Part shown: positions 58,679 to 64,000 of the stretch, piece by piece
Layout: every line of letters begins with the position of its first letter
Numbering within the stretch: position 1 is the first letter of the stretch
NCBI RefSeq assembly: GCF_000619825.1
Contig: NZ_KK211036.1
Location: forward strand, 677,787-741,786
DNA from: Prevotella sp. MA2016
Lineage (GTDB): Bacteria; Bacteroidota; Bacteroidia; Bacteroidales; Bacteroidaceae
DNA length: 64,000 nt
Direction: 5' to 3'
Notes under the pieces: model-generated
Databases searched by the model: none
Seen by the model: only the letters and a program-made list of their open reading frames with translations
What the model was told of the DNA's origin: nothing
Program-made: the position numbers and the translations under genes

Positions 58679-60292
58679 ATGAAGACTATAAACATGAATT
58701 TCAAAGGAATGGTGTTAACAGCACTCATCTCGTTAGGCTCAATGACAGCTGCGGCTGGCGAGCCTGCCAACTACAACGTGGTACCACTGCCACAGTCGAT
58801 CCAGATGACCAAGGGCGCTGCCTTTGAGCTGGATGCCAACGTGCAGATTCTGGCACCAGCCGAACTGCAACAGGAGGCAGAGTTCTTGAAACAATACCTC
58901 AAAGAGGTGGCAAAGCTCGACCTGTCTATCGCCAGCAAACGTGCCAAGAAGGTGCGCTACATCGAGTTGGCCGTATCGCCAAAGGTTACTGCCAAGGAAG
59001 GTTACGTGCTGAATATCAACCAAAAGGGCATCACCCTTCAGGGAGGTTCTGCCGCTGGTGTTTTCTACGGCATCCAGACGCTGCGTAAGGCTGTGAACGA
59101 GGGCACTACCATGCCTGCAGCCACCATCGCCGACGCACCTCGCTTTGGTTATCGTGGTATGATGCTCGACTGCTCACGTCATTTCTGGAGCGCCGACTTC
59201 GTCAAGAAGTTCATCGACCTGCTGGCTATGCACAACATGAACATCTTCCACTGGCATCTGAGCGACGACCAGGGTTGGCGCATTGAGATCAAGAAGTACC
59301 CACTGCTCACCACCATCGGCTCGCAGCGTACAGGTACCATCCTTGGCACCAACTCCGACCTCGACGACGGCATCCCCCACGGTGGGTTCTACACCCAGCA
59401 GGAGGCGCGCGAGATTGTGAAGTATGCACAGGAGCGCCATATCACCATCATCCCTGAGATTGACATGCCTGGACACATGCTAGCAGCGCTGGCTTGCTAC
59501 CCAGAACTGGGTTGCACAGGCGGCCCATACGAGGTAGGTCACTACTGGGGTGTTTACACCGATGTGCTCTGCGTAGGCAATCCAAAGGTATATGAATTCG
59601 TTGAGGGTGTACTGGCTGAGATCATGGATATCTTCCCATCGGAGGTGATTCATATCGGTGGCGACGAGACTCCAACCGTGAAATGGGAGGCTTGTCCTAA
59701 GTGCCAGACTCTGGGCCTGAGCAAGGATCAGTTGCAGGCACACTTCACACAGAAGGTGTTCGACTTCCTGACTGCCCACAAGCGTCGCGCCCTGGGATGG
59801 GACGAGATTCTGGACGGTTGTCCGAAGGACGCTATGATTATGTCGTGGCGCGGCAGTGAGCCAGGTGCAAAAGCAGCCGAAGCTGGTCACGACGTAGTGA
59901 TGTCACCTACATCACACTGCTACTTCGACTATCTGCAGTCTAAAGAGGCACAGTTTGAGCCTTCGCGTTGCGGTGGCTTCATTCCTGTAGAAAAAGTGTA
60001 CTCACTGGAACCAGCTCCCGAGTCGTTCTCGGCCGAGGCCAAGCAGCACATCTTAGGTGCACAGGCCAACCTCTGGTCTGAGTATCTGCTCACCGAGGGT
60101 CTGGTAGAGTATCAGGCCCTGCCACGTATGGCGGCCCTGTCAGAAGTACAGTGGACCCAGCCCGAGTTGAAGGATTTCGAAGCTTTCAAGGAGCGACTGA
60201 CACGTCTGACATCCATCTACGAGCATTACAACTACAAGTATGCCAAGCACCTCTGGCCTGAGCGCCAGTTGCCAAGTCGCTGGCAGTTCTAA
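58679..60292 (+). CDS. GH20 beta-N-acetylhexosaminidase
   Basis: 537 residues with a signal peptide (about 1-28, ending TAAAG). The GH20b N-terminal sheet domain (about 30-150) precedes the catalytic barrel, which starts FGYRGMMLDCSRHFW. The catalytic pair D329-E330 lies in HIGGDETP. Removes terminal GlcNAc or GalNAc from glycans outside the cytoplasm using the substrate acetamido group. ATG at 58679 chosen, 26 nt after the PIG-L stop. Confidence 0.95.
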   Translation: MKTINMNFKGMVLTALISLGSMTAAAGEPANYNVVPLPQSIQMTKGAAFELDANVQILAPAELQQEAEFLKQYLKEVAKLDLSIASKRAKKVRYIELAVSPKVTAKEGYVLNINQKGITLQGGSAAGVFYGIQTLRKAVNEGTTMPAATIADAPRFGYRGMMLDCSRHFWSADFVKKFIDLLAMHNMNIFHWHLSDDQGWRIEIKKYPLLTTIGSQRTGTILGTNSDLDDGIPHGGFYTQQEAREIVKYAQERHITIIPEIDMPGHMLAALACYPELGCTGGPYEVGHYWGVYTDVLCVGNPKVYEFVEGVLAEIMDIFPSEVIHIGGDETPTVKWEACPKCQTLGLSKDQLQAHFTQKVFDFLTAHKRRALGWDEILDGCPKDAMIMSWRGSEPGAKAAEAGHDVVMSPTSHCYFDYLQSKEAQFEPSRCGGFIPVEKVYSLEPAPESFSAEAKQHILGAQANLWSEYLLTEGLVEYQALPRMAALSEVQWTQPELKDFEAFKERLTRLTSIYEHYNYKYAKHLWPERQLPSRWQF

Positions 60293-60312
60293 AAAAGCAA
60301 TTTAAACTTTTT

Positions 60313-62568
60313 ATGAAGAAGATTACCACATTATTTATATTATGTATCCTGAGCCTGGGCATCCAGGCTCAGGTTAACTTAGTACCTAAGCCCCAAAAAA
60401 TTTCGGTGGCTGAAGGAAAGTATAACCTGCCACAGCAGCCCACCATCGCTTATGCTTCAGGTGCACTGAAGCCTGCTGCTGAGTTCCTGCAAACCAGCCT
60501 GCACCGTTACGTATCGGTAAACGCTGCGTTGGTGCCAGGCAAAAAAGGCGATATCCGTATCATCACCAAGAAGGGACTGGCCAAGGATGGCTATCAGCTG
60601 AACATCACAGCTGCCGGCATCGAGATTGCGGCAGCCAACTACAGCGGTACCCTCTCGGCTATTGCTACGCTGAATCAGTTGCTGTTGCAGAGCGATACGC
60701 CTATCAAACTCAGTCAGCTGAGCATCACCGATGCCCCACAGTATGGCTGGCGCGGATTCCACCTCGACGCCTCTCGCCACTTCTGGGATGTAGAGGAGGT
60801 AAAAGAGGTGCTCGACCTGATGGCGCTCTACAAATTGAACCGTTTCCACTGGCATCTGACCGATGATCAGGGCTGGCGTATTGAAATCAAGAAGTACCCC
60901 TTGCTGACTGAGAAGGGTGCCTGGCGCACCTATAACAACCAGGATAGCGTTTGTCTCCGACTGGCTGCACGCGAGGACAATCCCGACCTGCTGATTCCCG
61001 CTAAACGCAAGCGTGTAGAGCATGGCGACACGCTCTATGGCGGCTACTACACACAGGAGCAGATTCGCGACGTGGTGGCTTATGCCAAACAGCGCGGTAT
61101 TGAGATTGTGCCTGAGATTGACATGCCTGGCCATTTCCTGAGCGCTATCGAGAACTACGAGGGACTGGCTTGTTTCCCCACCATTGGTTGGGGCGAGGTG
61201 TTCACCACCCCACTCTGCCCAGGTAAGCAGAAGGTGCTCGACTTCTGTAAGGATATCTGGAACGAAATCTTCCAGCTGTTCCCTTACGAGTATGTACACG
61301 TAGGCGGCGATGAGGTGCGCAAAGACACCTGGAAGGAATGCCCCGACTGTCAGAAGCGTATCAAAGATCTCAAACTGAAGAACGAGGAAGAACTGCAGTC
61401 GTGGTTCATCCATCAGATGGAGGCCTATATCAATAAGAACGGTCGCAAGATGATGGGTTGGGACGAGATTCTGGAAGGCGGACTCTCAAAGACAGCTACC
61501 GTCACCTGGTGGCGCACTTGGGTGCCCGATGCCCCTCTGCAGATAACAGCTCAGGGCAACGACGTGGTGTTCTGTCCTGGTGCCCCCATGTATTTCTCGC
61601 AGGCTGAAGAGAAAACCAGCATGCGCAGCGTTTACGAATATGACAAGGAAATGCTGAAAGGCATGAATGCCAAGCAGAAGCAGCACGTAATTGGCGTGCA
61701 GGGCAACATGTGGTGCGAGTATATCCCTACCCGCGAGCGCCTGCTGTTCCAATATTTCCCACGCATCTTAGCACTCTCTGAATTGGCATGGACCAAGCCC
61801 GAGCTGAAGGACTACGACCAGTTCTATAGTCGCTTACCCCAGCAGTTTGCCATGCTCCACAAGCTGAATGTGCCTTTCCGCACACCAAGTCTGGATGGCA
61901 TCTATCGTGTGAATGCATTCACCAACGAGGGCACGATGGCTGTGAGCTGTGCCGACCCTCTGGCTACCGTACGCTATACCACCGACGGCAGTTTCCCCAA
62001 TAAGAACTCGCAGTTGTATAACGGTCCTGTAAAGATTGACGAGACCACCCTCTTCACCCTGCGCACTTTTGCGCCTAATGGACAGGCTGGTGAGATGATC
62101 AAGGCCGACTTCATCAAACAGGGACTGCTGGAGCCTGTTAAGGTTAATGCTTCGAAACTGACACAGGGATTGAATGCCGCCTGGTATAACTATCGTGGCG
62201 AGAAATGCGCCCAGATTCACAAGGCACCATTCAAGGGTAACTATCCCGTAAACGACGTGGTGATTCCTGAGAACGTAAAAGGCAACATAGGTCTGATTAC
62301 GACTGGTTACCTGCGTGTGCCTGAGGATGGTGTATATACCTTCTCGCTGATGAGCGACGACGGCAGCTGGCTGAAGATTGATGGCAACATGGTGGTTGAC
62401 AACGACCGTCCACAGAGTCCTCACGAGGAAGTTAGTCAGCAGGCGCTGAAAGCTGGTCTGCACAAGATAGAGGTTCGCTACTTTGATAGCAACGGCGGTA
62501 TGCTTCGCCTCTGGGTGTTCGACACCAAAGGTAAGAAGATGCAACCTACCGACATCTACTTCAAATAA
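60313..62568 (+). CDS. GH20 beta-N-acetylhexosaminidase with chitobiase C-terminal and PA14 domains
   Basis: 751 residues, signal peptide MKKITTLFILCILSLGIQAQ. The GH20b domain (about 22-140), catalytic barrel with D333-E334 (HVGGDEV), a chitobiase/hexosaminidase C-terminal sheet (about 520-600, VRYTTDGSFPNKNSQLYNGP) and a PA14 carbohydrate-binding domain (about 620-750, VPEDGVYTFSLMSDDGSWLKIDGN) appear in order. Only 20 nt after the first GH20, so a paired operon; differing accessory domains suggest different linkages or polymers. Confidence 0.95.
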   Translation: MKKITTLFILCILSLGIQAQVNLVPKPQKISVAEGKYNLPQQPTIAYASGALKPAAEFLQTSLHRYVSVNAALVPGKKGDIRIITKKGLAKDGYQLNITAAGIEIAAANYSGTLSAIATLNQLLLQSDTPIKLSQLSITDAPQYGWRGFHLDASRHFWDVEEVKEVLDLMALYKLNRFHWHLTDDQGWRIEIKKYPLLTEKGAWRTYNNQDSVCLRLAAREDNPDLLIPAKRKRVEHGDTLYGGYYTQEQIRDVVAYAKQRGIEIVPEIDMPGHFLSAIENYEGLACFPTIGWGEVFTTPLCPGKQKVLDFCKDIWNEIFQLFPYEYVHVGGDEVRKDTWKECPDCQKRIKDLKLKNEEELQSWFIHQMEAYINKNGRKMMGWDEILEGGLSKTATVTWWRTWVPDAPLQITAQGNDVVFCPGAPMYFSQAEEKTSMRSVYEYDKEMLKGMNAKQKQHVIGVQGNMWCEYIPTRERLLFQYFPRILALSELAWTKPELKDYDQFYSRLPQQFAMLHKLNVPFRTPSLDGIYRVNAFTNEGTMAVSCADPLATVRYTTDGSFPNKNSQLYNGPVKIDETTLFTLRTFAPNGQAGEMIKADFIKQGLLEPVKVNASKLTQGLNAAWYNYRGEKCAQIHKAPFKGNYPVNDVVIPENVKGNIGLITTGYLRVPEDGVYTFSLMSDDGSWLKIDGNMVVDNDRPQSPHEEVSQQALKAGLHKIEVRYFDSNGGMLRLWVFDTKGKKMQPTDIYFK

Positions 62569-62574
62569 ACAAGA

Positions 62575-62608
62575 AATCCCGCTCAACACTGAGCGGGATT
62601 CTTTTTTT
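62575..62608. terminator. Bidirectional terminator between GH20 and GH92
   Basis: AATCCCGCTCA (62575-62585) and TGAGCGGGATT (62590-62600) pair perfectly over ACAC; seven T follow at 62602. Confidence 0.9.
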
Positions 62609-62625
62609 ATGATGATAGTTCCGTA

Positions 62626-64000
62626 TTAAGGACGGTTCTTGGGTTGTGTGCCCCAGCTAGAGGGTTTGTTACCCATCTCGAGTTCGAGAACACCACCATT
62701 CACGATATCCTTATGCATCAGATACGACTTAGCGTAAGGCTTACCGTTGAGCTTGACACTCTGAACATAGATATTCTCCTTGCTGTTGTTGTTGGCCTTT
62801 ACGGTAAAGGTCTTACCACCGCCAACATTCACCTTAGCCTCGTTGAAGAGTGGACTGCCAATGATGTACTTACCACCAGCAGGCTCTACCTGGTAGAGAC
62901 CCAGTGACGACATCACATACCAAGCCGACATCTGACCTACATCCTCATTGCCCGACAAACCATCGAAATCATTGAAATAAAGCTCCTTCATAGTCTGGCG
63001 CAGCAACTTAGCAGCCTTCCAAGGCTGACCTACGTAGTTATACATATATAATATATGGTGACTAGGCTCGTTGCCGTGAGCATACTGACCAATCAAACCA
63101 GAGATATCAGGTGAAGCCTCGGCACCCATATCGCCACTCACGATGAAGAGAGAATCGAGTTTCTCAACAAAGCGCTTCTCGCTGGGGAACATGCTAACCA
63201 GTCCGTGCACATCGTGAGGCACCAGCCAGGTGTACTGCCAGGCATTACCCTCAGTATAGTCGTCGGCCGTGTGAACACTCTTGAAGGGATTGAAGGGCTC
63301 ATGGAAACTACCATCGCTACCACGACCACGCATAAACAGCGTCTTGCGATCGAAATAGTTCTTGTAGCCGCGACTACGGTTGTAGAAGTACTTGTAATCA
63401 GCCTTCTTGCCCAACAACTTAGCCACCTTAGCGATACAGTCATCAGCAAGCGCATACTCCAAGCCCTTGGCTACAGTCTGGAAGGTAGAGTCCTTATCGT
63501 AAGGCAGATAGCCATACTTCTTCAGCAGATCCATGCTGCGCTCATCCAGCATAGCCGAAGTCTTCATAGCATTAAAGGCAGCCTCCTTATCAGTTACAAA
63601 ACCTTTCAGCACCATATCGGCCAGCACGGCAGCACCAGGGTTGCCCACCATACAGTCGGTCTCGTTACCCATCAGATGCCATACAGGCAGTTTGCCCTGC
63701 TGCTCAAAGATATGCAGGAAAGTAGCAGCCATATCCTTCTGCTTCTCAGGATGAATGAGCGTCATCAAAGGATGAGCCGCACGATAGGTATCCCACAGCG
63801 AGAAGGTGGTGTAATTGGTAAAGTCGCCATGATGCACCTTACCATCAGCACCACGATAGTTGCCTGTTACATCGCTGAATACTGAAGGAGCAGTCATGGT
63901 GTGATAAAGCGCTGTATAGAAGATGGTACGAACGGTATCGTCGTCGGTATCTACATCTATCTTGCCCAACTCGTCGTTCCAAGCCTCGTCGGCAGCAGCC
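62626..64000 (-). CDS. GH92 alpha-mannosidase, 5' truncated by window edge
   Basis: The reading frame stays open to base 64000, so the N-terminus lies beyond the window; 457 codons remain of a family usually about 740-760 residues. The (alpha/alpha)6 barrel part is present: TTFSLWDTYRAAHPLM, LPVWHLMGNETDCMVGNPGAAVLADM, YTEGNAWQYTWLVPHD and NDFDGLSGNEDVGQMSAWYVMSSLGLYQV, with calcium/catalytic acidic residues. The family removes alpha-1,2/1,3-linked mannose from N-glycans. It is convergent with the GH20 pair, with which it forms a glycan-degrading group. Confidence 0.95.
   Translation of the reverse strand, partial: AAADEAWNDELGKIDVDTDDDTVRTIFYTALYHTMTAPSVFSDVTGNYRGADGKVHHGDFTNYTTFSLWDTYRAAHPLMTLIHPEKQKDMAATFLHIFEQQGKLPVWHLMGNETDCMVGNPGAAVLADMVLKGFVTDKEAAFNAMKTSAMLDERSMDLLKKYGYLPYDKDSTFQTVAKGLEYALADDCIAKVAKLLGKKADYKYFYNRSRGYKNYFDRKTLFMRGRGSDGSFHEPFNPFKSVHTADDYTEGNAWQYTWLVPHDVHGLVSMFPSEKRFVEKLDSLFIVSGDMGAEASPDISGLIGQYAHGNEPSHHILYMYNYVGQPWKAAKLLRQTMKELYFNDFDGLSGNEDVGQMSAWYVMSSLGLYQVEPAGGKYIIGSPLFNEAKVNVGGGKTFTVKANNNSKENIYVQSVKLNGKPYAKSYLMHKDIVNGGVLELEMGNKPSSWGTQPKNRP

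Noticed and set aside
60457..61413. 318-codon minus-strand frame inside the second GH20 gene
   Set aside because: A shadow of a gene with a complete catalytic motif.
1..64000. tRNA, rRNA or IS elements
   Set aside because: Gaps are short, and none showed a cloverleaf, rRNA sequence, transposase or target-site duplication by eye. A covariance-model search would settle small RNAs.

Overview
The window is ordinary chromosome of an anaerobic or microaerophilic Bacteroidales bacterium, most likely Prevotella or a close relative (Segatella, Xylanibacter). This is an inference from four things: the TAnnTTTG -7 promoter box that precedes most transcription units (usually with a TTTG/TTGC -33 box 19-20 nt upstream), the gene families (Nqr, PFOR, DUF4492-cydAB, TonB receptor, PorE-like protein, TamB, GH92, GH20, GH10, GH8), the C-terminal tail of the xylanase, and the lack of strong Shine-Dalgarno sites. 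No RNA gene, IS, prophage or CRISPR array was found, and no gap without a gene exceeds about 265 nt.

Layout. 1-15.2 kb: a 5'-truncated nifJ (pyruvate:ferredoxin oxidoreductase), a secreted GH10 xylanase, a LysR regulator divergent from an RCK-C/ThrE-type exporter pair, a beta-helix protein with a tiny HExxH protein, an HU-like DNA-binding protein behind a 22-bp-periodic repeat array, pflB-pflA, and a VanX-like dipeptidase. 15.2-21 kb: nqrABCDEF. 21-34 kb: tamB, then a convergent block with a coiled-coil protein, TolC, HlyD, two ABC-2 permeases, a barrel-like protein, truA and an EamA transporter. 34-37 kb: DUF4492-cydAB. 37-45 kb: a porin/SSS symporter/TlpA unit, a XusAB-like xenosiderophore pair and a GH8 enzyme. 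45-51.4 kb: topB, a PorE-like OmpA protein, and an ECF sigma/DUF5056/PspC/membrane protein unit. 51.4-57.4 kb: a Sun-type RNA methyltransferase, thyA-folA, a TPR miniprotein, folD, ffh and queH. 57.5-64 kb: a PIG-L deacetylase, two GH20 hexosaminidases and a truncated GH92 mannosidase, together a host-type glycan locus.

How the genes fit together. The energy genes (nifJ, pflBA, nqr, cydAB) describe a pyruvate-fermenting anaerobe with a sodium-pumping NADH dehydrogenase and a high-affinity bd oxidase. The carbohydrate genes split into xylan (GH10, GH8) and amino-sugar/mannose glycans (GH20 x2, PIG-L, GH92). thyA, folA and folD form a one-carbon cluster.

The most notable non-gene signal is a family of degenerate heptanucleotide arrays. 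At least seventeen were found. They act as spacers in operons, supply stop codons, start codons and purine-rich pre-start sequence, and also lie in frame inside cydA, the porE-like gene, queH and (twice, as mirror-image 4+4 arrays) the RNA methyltransferase. The second is an exactly 22-bp-periodic array of four 15-16 bp palindromes in helical register with the -33 box of the HU-like gene. Other candidates are operators upstream of pflB and between lysR and the exporter, a nested inverted repeat after tamB, and near-leaderless starts of tamB, queH and the beta-helix gene.
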